Assembly: GCA_905221605.1 (NCBI GenBank) | Contig: CAJNDS010002057.1 | Location: 134,087 to 198,086 of the forward strand | Direction of reading: 5' to 3' | Length of the DNA: 64,000 bases | From: Symbiodinium natans | Lineage: Eukaryota > Sar > Dinophyceae > Suessiales > Symbiodiniaceae | Shown here: one piece after another, positions 33,400 through 43,999 of the stretch | Numbering within the stretch: position 1 is the stretch's first letter | Layout: each line of letters begins with the position of its first letter | Made by a program: the position numbers and the translations under genes | Notes under the pieces: model-generated | The model's input: only the letters and a program-made list of their open reading frames with translations | The model's database searches: none | Told to the model about the DNA's origin: nothing

Positions 33400-36300
33400 A
33401 GCAGGCGCCTTGAGTGGTCAGAAGAATATCTCCCAATCACATTCGGGCAATCAAACCCTGCGCAGCCGAAACAGTGCTGAAGAAAGGGCAGGCAGCATGC
33501 CTGTGCCGGCCCAGTCGAACCGACTGCCGCAAGATGTCCTCAGAAACAATGCCGAAGAGGGGCGGGCGTTTAGGGTTGTCACGGGACTCGGTCCTTGGAT
33601 TCGAATAAAATGGCTTCTGAAAGCAAATTGGGACTCGGGCGCTGCAAATTCTTCGGAAGTTGCCCTAATCGGGTGAGCTGATCCCGGAGCTGCTGATTCT
33701 GCGCCTTTGCAATCCAGGCTCTTCTTGGATGCGGCAGTTGTTACAATCTGCCACAAGATATGCTTTGGCAACCTGTGTAGTGTGCAAGCTACGACGGTGA
33801 ATCCATGGGAGTTTGCATCAAGCAAATGAAGAAGCAGCTTCTTGCCGCCACAGCTTTCTTTCGCTTAGGGCGACTCTGAGGAGTTCCAACCACCCTCCTT
33901 CGGCACCTCCCATCTTCGTTTGAATGGGCCGCTTTTTGTGCCCGTTGACTGGCTGACTGCGTCGCACATGAGGAAGCCGCAAAAAAGGCATGGAGTCAGG
34001 CAGGCAGAAGGCAAGCGAAGACGATGAGCCAGAAGACGTTGGCCAACGCCAAGAAACCCCACCATAACTCCGCTTGCATGTGCCTTAGCTACGCCTTACA
34101 CTGTAGTAGGTATTCATGTGCCACCCGCAGACATTCGCCTGCACAGCTCGCCGTGAAATGTCAAAGCAACCTTTTTCCATGCTGCAGACTCTATTCCTTC
34201 TGTGCTGTACAGGTGAGCCGGCCTTGCAGCTGCAAGGCACCACCTGCTCCAAACTGCAGCAGACAACACCACCAGCAATTGTCGCATAAAGCTTTGCCAG
34301 GTTGAAACTTCACTGGCTGAGATGATGCTTGCAGCTGAGGGTATCCATCATGGCCGCAGCCGCTAGGATTGGGCTCATAGCTGGATCCAGCACGATCTGT
34401 ACATGTGGCCAAATCAGAGACCAACGCGGCCTGGTCTGCTGCATAGTACCCAGACGCAAGGGTTGTTGTCCACTAGCTCATGCAGGTGCGACGTGTGCTC
34501 TGTCTGCCTCTCTCTCTCTCTCCCTCCCTCCCTCTCTCTGCACGAAACCTCACTTTGCAGCTTGATGCGGCCTTGCATGGGAGCCGGTGCAAGCCAACAA
34601 TGCCGCCAAGGCCACATGACCTTTGCGGCGTTCTTAGCGATACGGCCATAGGAGAACTCTTCGATCGAATCATCGACGGACTGAGAAAGGTGCTGCCATG
34701 TTGATGATGGAAATTTTGTTAAGGCTACCTTATCTCCAAAAAGAGAGGGTTTAACCTTGAAGCTACCTGGAGGAGTAGAGTAGTCGTGTCGCGTCTGTCG
34801 TTTAGGGATCTGGAAAATCATTATCATCTAACCAGTGATTTTGAACACGCAGTCAGTAATACTTTTCTCATGTCATGTTGAAGTGGATCAAAGATTCTGA
34901 AGAGTTTAGACAAACTGTATTGAACATGTCCAATTTCTTGGCAGTCAAACCTTGCAGTACCAGCCACTCTCAAATCATAGAAGAAGAAACTCACATACTC
35001 AACGAGGAAAAGGGGCGTTCTCAAAGCAAGCTGGAAACTCAATGTGACTTTTGAGGAGATTCTGAAGATTGGCAATATTATGCATAAGTGAATCCTTTTA
35101 CAGATAGATTCTATTCACCTTACCTCAGAAAGAATTTTCAAAGGATGAACTGATGATCTCAGACTCTGCAGCAGATTGATCATGTTCAAATCTGACTTGC
35201 CACTAGCGGGCAAAGGGCAGAGTAGAATCGAACCCCCCAAATCCCCAAACAAAAGGAATAACCAAATACATAAACTGTTTCACATTCCAAGGCTTTTTTC
35301 CACCTTCAGCGGTCCATAGAAGCAGGAAGTAAGGCCTTACTGTAGATCCTTGCCCCATGGAGCGGATGCTGCCTCACATATGAACGACACCACTAGACCA
35401 TACCAGTCACGTGCATCCTCCCTTGAGTTAGCTAAAGAAATTGTCGCCAACACAAGCCGGCTAGAATACAACGCACGAGAGCGCAAAAGACCTAGGGCCG
35501 CAGGAGTCTGGGGAGCCTAAAGCGCTTTCTTACGACTTTTTGGATTGGAACGGGTACCCCCTCCCCTCCCCAGCCGGCATCCGGACGGTGAGTCAGGACT
35601 GGGGGGGGGAGGGGGAATTTGGGGCCGACGGTCGGGGAGGAACACCGAGTTCGGCGTTTCATTTTATCTTCCTTTCCCCCGGCGGGTCGAGTGGCGTTGA
35701 AGCTATGGTATTGCTGTTGAATTTCGGCTATTGTTTGTGTGTGGCAGTGTAGCTCAGCCTGTTCTACGATTGGAAAGACATGTGATGCCCACAACCAGTC
35801 TTCAGAGCTTGTGGCAGGAAAGGATGTGCAGAATACACATTTCGACTACATACCGCATACCGTGATTCGCAGCTCTGGCGGTTTGACGGAACACAGCAGC
35901 CTGCTCGCAATTCCCCATCCTTTTTTGCAGCGGGACCCCTACTTTGCACGTAACACTTCCCTCCTTTTTCATGCGCTCCAGAGTCTGCTGTCGATGCAGG
36001 CCATGGCTCCTCTGAGGAACAGGCATGTGAACAAAGCACAGCAAGAAGGCTTGCAGTAATTAGAGCGTCCAAGCCCTGCGTGCATGGTAAGTGCATATCC
36101 ACATGCTAGGCTGCTGTTAACAAGTCAGGGGCCCACTGGGCGCGCAGGTGGTTTTCGGGCTCTCCGTGGTTTTAAACCAGGGAACCGGACAGTCTGAGTT
36201 GAAGGACTCTTTGTGATCCTCGTGACCTGAAGGCACTTTGGCCATCGCCGGATGGCAGCCTTTTCTCACTGCAGGGCACGTTCTTCTTGCACTTCCAGCA

Positions 36301-36440
36301 GCAGCTGGCTTCAGTCCTTTATCGCACTTCAGAGGCGGACCACAAGGAAGGAACACTCACCCTGTTTACTTCTGTACAGTTTTCAGGACAGAGGGCACAG
36401 GTAATGGCCTTGTCATTGCAGCTGTCCGCCACCGGCAGCC
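33400..36440. other. Intergenic region with weak coding hints
   Basis: Between the channel start and the GH30 end. Near 34680-34560 the minus frame DSIEEFSYGRIAKNAAKVMW and the plus frame SDTAIGELFDRIIDGLRKVL are both plausible. From 34710 to 35480 the DNA is A/T-richer with no gene seen. At 35802-36044 a minus frame contains TLERMKKEGSVTCKVGVPLQ. None could be assigned. Confidence 0.3.
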
Positions 36441-36499
36441 GTCACTTACATTGACATCTTTGCATCCGCCTGCGGGCACAATGTGAGTTACCAGACGCG

Positions 36500-39400
36500 C
36501 GACCGGCAAACACCAAGTCATATCGAGTCATGCAGCAGTTCGCATGCCACTGCAATCGAGAATCGTCAAAGCGGTATGTCTGAATAGCATGAGCCGGGAT
36601 CACAAACTTCTGTGCAGAAACTGCATACTTGAGCTTGAACTCCTGCATTGTGGTACCGGCGGCACATGCAAGCGCAGGATGATGCGATCCAACCCAGATG
36701 GCAGCAATGCCTTTTTGGATCCTTTTTCCATAGCTTTAGGGCCCTACAATTTGCAAAAAGCAACTCTCTTGCAGTCAAGATGCCAAGTCTGTATCGCCGC
36801 AATTGAGAACAACCTTACATGCAGGACGCCAGCAAGACACCGAAGGGCACGCATGCAGCGCAGCATGTCGAACGCAATCAGCTGAGGCTGTTATAAACCA
36901 TTATAAACTGTTTGCATCCCACCATGTCCTGTCCAAGTTCAGATGCTCTGGCATCCTGGCTAGATATTGTACCTTCTGAGCGCCCCCAGCCCAAGCTGGC
37001 GCAAGCCACTTTTCCAAACGACACGGATTCAACAATCTACGCCTCAAACCTGCCCAAGCTGCAGCAACCCGACATAAAAAGCCCATGCAAACCTTCAGAG
37101 CCCTGCAGAACTTTGTTTGTGTCTTTCTTCCGTGCCTGGCTCTCGACTGACTAAGGCCCCAGCCACCACCACCTCTGGACCAGTCCAGAACGCGAACGTG
37201 CAAACATGGAGCACAGCGTAGAGCAAGCAAGGGTTCAGGAGATTTTTACCCAAACGACACACAGATTCTGGTCTTGCAGTTGCTCTTGTTCTTGAGGACG
37301 CCGGGCGGGAATGCCCTATAAAGCACGGAAACAAACGCATTGTGTTTTATCAGAGTAACACGCACGCACGCTCGCACACGCACACGCACACGCACACGCA
37401 CACGCACACGCACACGCACACGCACACGCACACGCACACGCACACGCACACGCACACGCACAGGCACACGCACAGGCACACGCACACGCACACGCACACG
37501 CACACGCACACGCACACGCGCACCCACACACACACACACACACACACACTCACTCACTTGCTTACTTACTTACTTCGCGATCTCCCTACACACACTTTTT
37601 CAAAACAACTACGACTACGAATGCACGCGGGTGCGTGCTCTGGACGTCTGAAACAAGCTTCACTGCAAGGCTGAAAAGTTTAGTGCAGCGCCTGACCCGT
37701 TGGTGTCCGACCCGCGGTTGCTTCGAGTCCATCCTGCCCTGTGCAGGTCCCGTATGGGCGCGGGGGGCCTGGCACGAAGCTCAATGAAAATGTCAACGAG
37801 ATTGACCCGCTGTAGGACGTTGGCTTCTATGGGCAACTCTGCTTGCCTTGATAAGTTGGACTCTTCCGCGTGTATGACGTCAAATGAACAGATCCAGGAA
37901 GGAAGAATTTGGAGAAGTGACCTGCTTGGCCAAGGGCTGCAGAGGGGGCAGCAACATAAAAGCGCATGCAGTGTCAGTGTCACCGGTGACACGAGCCATC
38001 ATGAGCCCTAAGATCTCTGCAGGCCTATGTAGTAGAACTGCGGGTGGCGGTAAACTTCTCCTCGGGAGAAGTTGACCTGCATCGCCAGTTGCACCAGTGA
38101 GCCATGATTGTCGTGGACTCGGCCGGTGTGTGGAGTCGGACGTCAGAAGGTAAGCAACCCTTTTTCTGCGCAGTCTGCAGTGGCTAAGCTTGACAGACAA
38201 CTGCCATATGGGATTTGAACTCAGGGGCGGGCCTGCATCGCTGCATCACAAACGTTGTTGACATGGTTGGGCCCACCAGTCTCGTTCAAAATGAGATTCC
38301 AGTCCTCCCACAAAGAACTCGCAGCTGTGTCTTTGAAGCACCGGAGCGCTCTAGCCCAATAACGATGTGGAGCCCTCAGTCCATCCAAGCAATGGCACCA
38401 GAATTCAGGTCTCCGATGATGTCGTGCGCATATCCTTCACCGAAGTGCCAGTCGCCTGGCGCAGATGTTCTGTATTCTTGTATTAGAACATGAAACTCCT
38501 GCGACGGGGCGCCAGCGGTTAGCACTTCTCAGGCTTGACAGCACAGACGGTGGGACATGGCAATAGCACACAAGCTGCTGGCCGCGAACTGAAGCCTTGC
38601 GAAAGCTTGGTCCCTGGTGTCCATCGGTAAGCCTTTGCGTACACAGCAAACAACAGCATTTTGCTCGTCAACGGCTTGCGAACAGTTAACCACAAAAACC
38701 CAAACATCCCATAAGCACTAGACATGTTTCAAGGAACCCGTGTGAAGTGAACAGCGTGAGACCACGCACGAAGAGCCGACCCGTCCAAGAGCCTTCAGGC
38801 CCGGAAAACGCACGATTTGGCCCGTGGAATGAGAACAGGAATCCAAGAAGCACGTCCAACCTAAAGCCACGAAGACATCAAGCCTAAAGGCCGAGAAATG
38901 CCGAGAAAATGAAGAAGCCAACCAGCCCCAGCAAACACGGGAGTTTCGAGGCATGTGTTTCCGGGGCATGCCCTTTACGTGTTGAAATTCGCAACGGGGC
39001 GCATTTCTGAAGACGCGTTGGGTTTGAGGAATGCTGGTATGTGGCATGCACTACGGGGAGCAAAACAGATCGCCTGCTGCACCACCCAACGAAGGTGTGT
39101 GCTGGGATCAGTAATAATCTAAGAACACACTTCGAAGGTCCACCGCAGAGCTTGGCCGGCAAAGCTGGTTCTGTTCTCGACCTAAGACTGAAAAATCCAA
39201 AAACTGCCCCTAAATCCTCCTAAACCCAAGGGAAATCCCGAAGCCCGCCAAAGCTCGCAGAAACTTTTCTCAGAGAAGGGCACCTCCCAGGTGGCCTCAG
39301 AGGGTAGCATCTTGGCCTTCGGGAATTCGGCCTTCCAGCTCATGAGAGCTCATGCAACCCCCGACTTCTCAATCTGCAGGCCTAACAAGTACCAGTACCA

Positions 39401-42400
39401 GCAGCTGTGTATGGGCAAAACATATCGACCCCAATGCTTAGGAGATGTTTAGAGTGGAAGCTGAATCTGAATTCGACTAACACATGCTACCATACCGACG
39501 GCAACAGCGACGGCAGAGACACTGAAATCAATGCAGAAAGGAGTCCGAAATCCCCGCTCAGTATGACATACTGAGGCCTTGAGCTGCTTCAGCTGGTCAA
39601 AGCCGTCGCCCGCATACCAATGGTATGCGATGCCGGAGAGGTACTTGGAGGCAGCCTCCAAGCTGCTTTAAGCTGTGGAACCTTTGAACCTGTTGAGCAC
39701 ATCACCACGAGATATTGAGTGGACATGTTGATCCAAAGTCACGACTATAGCTATCTGAATCTATACCAGCTTTTTACGATCTGGATCTTGGCCTAGACAC
39801 CAAACATCCCCACACCCCGAACATCCCTGAGCTCTACAGAGGCTACACCCTAGCGCTGACACTTGTCAACACCACCCGGGTGCTGCATCCAAGGGGCTCC
39901 ATCTTGGAGTAACGTGCGCCCGTATGCAAGTACGTGGTCTTTGTTGTGATCGAAGCCGAACACCTCCACTTCCTTGGTTAGTGTCAACAACGGCTGTGCG
40001 CATGTGCTGAGTGGATGAACGCTGGCTCTTACCATTCTGCAAGATGCATGCGCAAGACTGTTTTGCGACCGTAGTCAGCATTTCTAACCTAATGGGCACT
40101 ACTTAACTACTTGCTGTTTCAAAGAACCACTTCTTGGTACTGTCGTTGTACCACCACGCCCCCATGTCGCTTGCGAACTTGGCCCAGCCCCTATCTGCGG
40201 CAGTCTCCTCGAAAAAGAACTCGTCGGTTTCGGAGTTGTGGAACCAGCCTTGATTCGTGTCAGGGTCCTTGTACTTCTGCCATGCTCTCTCTTGAGTACA
40301 GCGAGGGGTTGATATGTCGAAGGACTCGATGTTGGAATCCACAGCGCCAGCGGCTGCTGCCGTTTCTTCGGCCGCTTGGGGACTTGGGCGATTCTGCCAA
40401 TTCTGCCAATTCTGCCTCCAAGGTGTCCGTTCGTGCCAATCTTCACTGCCACGTGTAGCTGAGGAATCAGCTGACTGCCAGCCTCGTGTGGGAGCTTGAG
40501 GGGCCTGGCTGCTCTGTCTTCCCCACGATTCCCAATTTCCTTGTGGCTTGGGCACATATCCACTATAAGCACCATTGGCACCATTGGCACCGTTGGCACC
40601 GTTGGCACCGTTGGCACCATTGTTCCATCCCTTTCCACGACCGCCAGCACCCTTTTCGGCCCTATGACTCTTGCCGCCCTTTGCAGCGCCCTTCTCGTGC
40701 GTGTACCTCGCTCCTTGGCGACATGGAGCAGCAAGACACAAGCGCAGCACACACGTTAATTGCCAACCAAACAACTGCCAAACAAACTTCTTAATTCCAT
40801 GATGTTCCTCGTCTGGTCACGTATTCGGAAGAGACCCTTCGCGGGCTCGTCTATTTCAAAGCGCTTGCCTTGCGATCCTTCACTAGTGCGAGCTACATCG
40901 ATCACCTCAGAATACGGCTCGGCCACAGGCTTAAGGTGACACACACAATCACAATGCTCAAGCAGAGTGGAAGCAAAGCGGACAGACATGCGATGCCCAG
41001 GTGCCTGATCTCTGGAGTGTGTTATGCTGCACCGCTGCATCAGCTCATGCAGTTGCACCCATCCAGCAGGATCTGCAGTCAAGCCATGCTTGTGCGTCTC
41101 GTAGCGAAGGATGCGGCCCAGAGTTTTGGAAAGCTCCGCTTGCGAGGAGCTAGGCATGGCGGAAAAATGGGAATATTGTGAGGACTGTGAAAGGAAAGCG
41201 ATGTCACACCAGGTGTCTCTGCAGCGGTTGTGATGTGTGAGATGTCTTCATGGCTTGTCAACTGGTGCCCAGGGTGCAGGTTGCCTGGATGAGCCAGGCT
41301 CTTTGATTCCGGTGCTGTGGGGCGATGTGGGTCGTGTTAGGGGCTCGAAGTCTTGGCCGGGGGCAGTGCTCACTTGCCGCTGCTGCTGCGAGCTACGGCT
41401 CGGGCCGAATGCATCGCGATTCGGTGCGATTATTTGCCTTCTTTGCCGTCGGGTTGATCTCTTCTATCTCTTCCTTGCATGCAGAAAAGTGTCCGGATGC
41501 TCCTCCTTCAAAACTGGACCTCCCAGAGACTGCATTCTGACAGTCGTTCTGCCATCTGCAAGGTTCTGCCCGGTCGCAGCAGATAAGAAGTCTGTCTTGT
41601 CCGTGACAAAACTTACCAATCTAGGGAATTGAGCTGAGGGGCCCAAATGCTGACCGACGAAAGCCGCCTCTTCTGCAGCAGTCCAGAGGCCTTAATGATA
41701 CCCCTTGGCGAAAAGCAAGCAACGGAACAGCCCACACTAACTCTGCGAGTGCGATGGTGACTGGAAGTGATAGTGCAGTCCGACAGCAAGCTTCCCAGGT
41801 AGCATTGTTCTCAGGCTCGTTTTGCACGGTGACTGCCCAGATGGGGATCTTGTGTGCCTCTGCACAGAATGTCACACACATACTTTCTCATTCAATCGAG
41901 CATGCCCAACTCAGCTTGAAGAGCGGTTGGCTTGCTTGCGCTGGCACCTTGTAAGAGGTCACCCACTTCGAAATGTAGCGAGCCCAAACGCCGTGCATGT
42001 CTGCTTTCAGGCACGGGGACCCTGAATGGTCCATGCCCTTAGCACATCAGTGTCACATCAGTGACTCCAGCACTTATCAAGAAGCAACGAGTCACTACAA
42101 TCTACCGTAGAGTAAGAGATGGTTGCCTGCTGCGGGTGCGTGACCGCTTCCGTGCAATCCCTGAATAGAGCTGGCTGAGGCTTGTGTTCGCAGCGAGCAA
42201 GCGTGGCTTCTTTCGAAGTGCGAAGTCCAGAAATATTCAGAAATCGATAATTACAAAGACGATTATCCTCAAAGCTCCTTTTGCATTCTTTCAGTCCAGG
42301 ACTCGGCTGCAGGGTTGAAAGCTAGATTCTTCATCCACGAGGGTGGGCTCCAGGGTGAGGCCAGCATCTTCAACTCGCGCCCTTCTGCCCTGAAAGGGGT

Positions 42401-43999
42401 TTCTTTTCGGTGCTCAACTTTGGCGACATCTTGCAACTCCACAAATTCTTCGTCCTCTTCAAGGCTCTCCAAAGCATGGTACGAGCGACACTCCGGCCTG
42501 ACCACGGCCTGAGCCGCCAAGATCAAGGGAATCAATGCCTTCATGTCTCTGTCCAGCGTGGTATCGAACTTCTCCAAGTCCACCTAGGCCGGCTTCAAAC
42601 ACACTTGCGCCCAACCATCTGACATTAGTCACTAGTCCAAGTGCCGTCTTGCGTGTGTGACAAGCAAGCCATCGACATTTTGCAACATGCGCACCCTTCA
42701 CGATTGCACAACCAAACCAGATCCTTCTGCCATCACGCAGTGCCAGCCACGTGTTAGGGACTGCTATAACTTCCATTATCTGCTTGGTATATGCTGGCCT
42801 ACCCTTTTAACGGGACCGGTCATTCACATGCTCTGTGCTTGCTGCGCCCACATCTCCGGCAACATCATCGAAGGAATAGCTGCTCACCGAGAAGTCGCAG
42901 CTGTTGATATGTGTGCGTCCCATGACATAGCCTGAGCAATCGGGTACCACACGACTCACATGACGTGACAACATATAAGCAAGCCTGCATCGGTGACGCC
43001 ACCGTTCACAACCGTCACATTAAGGCCATGAGCCCAGGCCCTCGCTGCTGAAGTAGTCTTTCAGGAAGGTGCTCTGCTGCGCAGGGGTCAGCTTCCTGTC
43101 CAGCTGACACAACAAAGCGCGATGCGAGAACAGGGTTATGAGCCCTTCCCCGCCTGTGAAGACTGACCGTATCAATTCGCAATTTGAAAACTAGTTTCAT
43201 GAGTTCGTTTGGCTTGTCATTATCTGTTGGCACTACTGTATCTGGTATTGGAGGCATTCTGCATGTTCTGGAAGAACGTGGTGATGGGTCCTCGCAACGA
43301 CCCCATACGCAGAGCTTATTACACGACATTATAACATGTTTATGATCTTTCACTATACATATATTTTCCCATATACACAAATCTACAGAAATATGTCCAT
43401 TATATACCGAAGTGTAGACTTAGTTATATTTATTCCTATATCTATATTTATATGCATATTTATATTTGGTACCCCCCCCCCCAAGGATCCATACTTTCTT
43501 GCTTTGTTTTATATCTTTGTGAATTTTCTCTTTTGTTGTATGTTTTCCCTTTGTTGTCTGTTAGATCTATGTGATTCTATTCTTAAAGCCCTTATTGAAA
43601 TATTAAATTTCCATAAGGGTTGGCATTATTGAAACCCTTATTGAAATATTGAATTTCAATAAGGGTGGTCATTATTGAAACCCTTATTGAAATATTGAAG
43701 ATCAATAAGGGCGGAACTAGGAACTAAGAGCCAAGACTGCCAGCGACTCTTGGTCTGAGTTCTTAGTTCCTAGTACAGCCCTTATTGGAAATATTGAATT
43801 TCAATAAGGGCGGTCATTATTGAGACCCTTATTGGAATATTGAATTTCAATAAGGGCAACTACCGCCATCTCAGCAAGATGCGTCGATCCTCACAGAACA
43901 CTGTGTCTGGCCTGAAAACCAGGCCGCTTGCTTCGGTGAAGGCGCCCCCGAAACCTTCAATGACTTGCCCCGCCACATCCGTCACTTCCAGCTCGATGC
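36500..43999 (-). CDS. GH30 glucosylceramidase-like glycosidase, many small exons
   Basis: Exons on the minus strand: 43999-43912 (GFGGAFTEAS), 43095-43034 (KLTPAQQSTFLKDYF), 42931-42852 (GRTHINSCDFS), 42583-42498, 42389-42323 (LASPWSPPSWMK; 3' end tentative), 42037-41948, 41857-41781 (VTVQNEPE, acid/base Glu), 41611-41581, 41529-41494, 39972-39898 (FGFDHNKDHV), 39655-39578 (GIAYHWYAGDGF), 39331-39284 (MLPSEATWE, nucleophile Glu), 38455-38382 (GEGYAHDIIGDLN), 38304-38233 (DWNLILNETGGPNHV), 38076-38025 (EVYRHPQFYYIG). Further C-terminal pieces lie near 37310-37265 (AFPPGVLKNKSNCKT) and 36640-36540 (KFVIPAHAIQTYRF). Exon phases agree at the assigned joints. GH30 enzymes cleave beta-glucosides such as glucosylceramide. 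Both catalytic glutamates are present. The first exon, one short exon between 39284 and 38455, and exact C-terminal joints are missing. Confidence 0.85.
37360..37555. repeat. (CGCACA)n and (AC)n compound microsatellite
   Basis: About 145 bp of CGCACA hexamers then an AC tract, inside the 3' part of the GH30 gene (probable intron between the last two recognised C-terminal pieces). Confidence 0.95.
40103..41157 (-). CDS. Tpt1/KptA N-lobe protein with Gly/Asn repeats and W-rich tail
   Basis: Exon 1 is 41157-40808 and exon 2 is 40706-40103, together 954 nt (317 residues plus stop). Residues about 7-110 match the N-terminal lobe of the RNA 2'-phosphotransferase family (LSKTLGRILRYETHKHGL then GWVQLHELM). 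The catalytic Arg-His pair reads Arg-Tyr, and the second, NAD-binding lobe is absent, so enzyme activity is unlikely. An RG/NGA-rich linker follows (five Asn-Gly-Ala units). Next is a tail with two aromatic modules (NQGWFHNSETDEFFFEE and GAWWYNDSTKKWFFE), which may bind proline-rich protein or RNA. The 101-bp intron has a GA donor, and CGAGG-ACA occurs at both junctions. The whole gene lies in one GH30 intron on the same strand. Confidence 0.75.
40570..40622 (-). repeat. TTGGCACCR 9-mer repeat within the Tpt1-lobe gene
   Basis: Five to six tandem 9-bp units encode the Asn-Gly-Ala repeats of exon 2. Copy number is likely to vary between alleles. Confidence 0.85.
41185..41200 (-). promoter_or_regulatory. 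Possible spliced-leader acceptor upstream of the Tpt1-lobe gene
   Basis: A pyrimidine-rich CGCTTTCCTTTCACAG ends 27 bases before the ATG at 41157. Dinoflagellate mRNAs receive a 22-nt spliced leader at such AG sites, and this position would give a short 5' leader. It could equally be the acceptor of an ordinary upstream intron. Confidence 0.35.
43330..43588. other. AT-rich foreign-looking patch in a GH30 intron
   Basis: About 260 bp rich in TAT, TTT and ATA steps, unlike the surrounding DNA, immediately before the hairpin array. A plus frame reads hydrophobic residues (FLALFYIFVNFLFCCMF), as organelle membrane-protein genes do. No specific gene was recognised. Confidence 0.45.
43589..43856. 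repeat. Array of five 31-32 bp hairpins
   Basis: Copies at 43589-43619, 43635-43665, 43681-43711, 43779-43810 and 43826-43856. The consensus arm CCCTTATTGAAAT pairs with ATTTCAATAAGGG around a 5-base loop (ATTGA). Spacers are about 15 bp (GGTCATTATTGA-like), giving a 46-47 bp period, except for a 67-bp gap holding another palindrome. The array lies in the 816-bp GH30 intron 43096-43911. Confidence 0.95.
43717..43773. repeat. Unrelated palindrome interrupting the hairpin array
   Basis: Arms CTAGGAACTAAGA (43717-43729) and TCTTAGTTCCTAG (43761-43773) are exact complements, with further inner pairing around CCAAGA and TCTTGG. It sits where one or two hairpin units would be expected. Confidence 0.9.

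Noticed and set aside
37690-37800. Minus reading GLEATAGRTPTGQ as a GH30 C-terminal exon
   Set aside because: It resembles the family, but it lies before the AFPPGVLKNKSN piece in transcription order, which would reverse the known motif order; left out of the model.
40103-41157. Nested gene as a processed retrocopy
   Set aside because: It keeps a spliceable 101-bp intron with direct-repeat flanks, so it was not inserted from spliced mRNA, unless the intron came later.
42461-42544. Apparent signal peptide starting MKALIPLILAAQAVV
   Set aside because: It aligns with the internal GH30 segment LEKFDTTLDRDMKALIPL; the frame continues upstream to a good acceptor at 42583, so the Met is not the start.
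43589-43856. CRISPR array
   Set aside because: The repeats are palindromes separated by near-identical spacers, there are no unique spacers or cas genes, and the host is eukaryotic.
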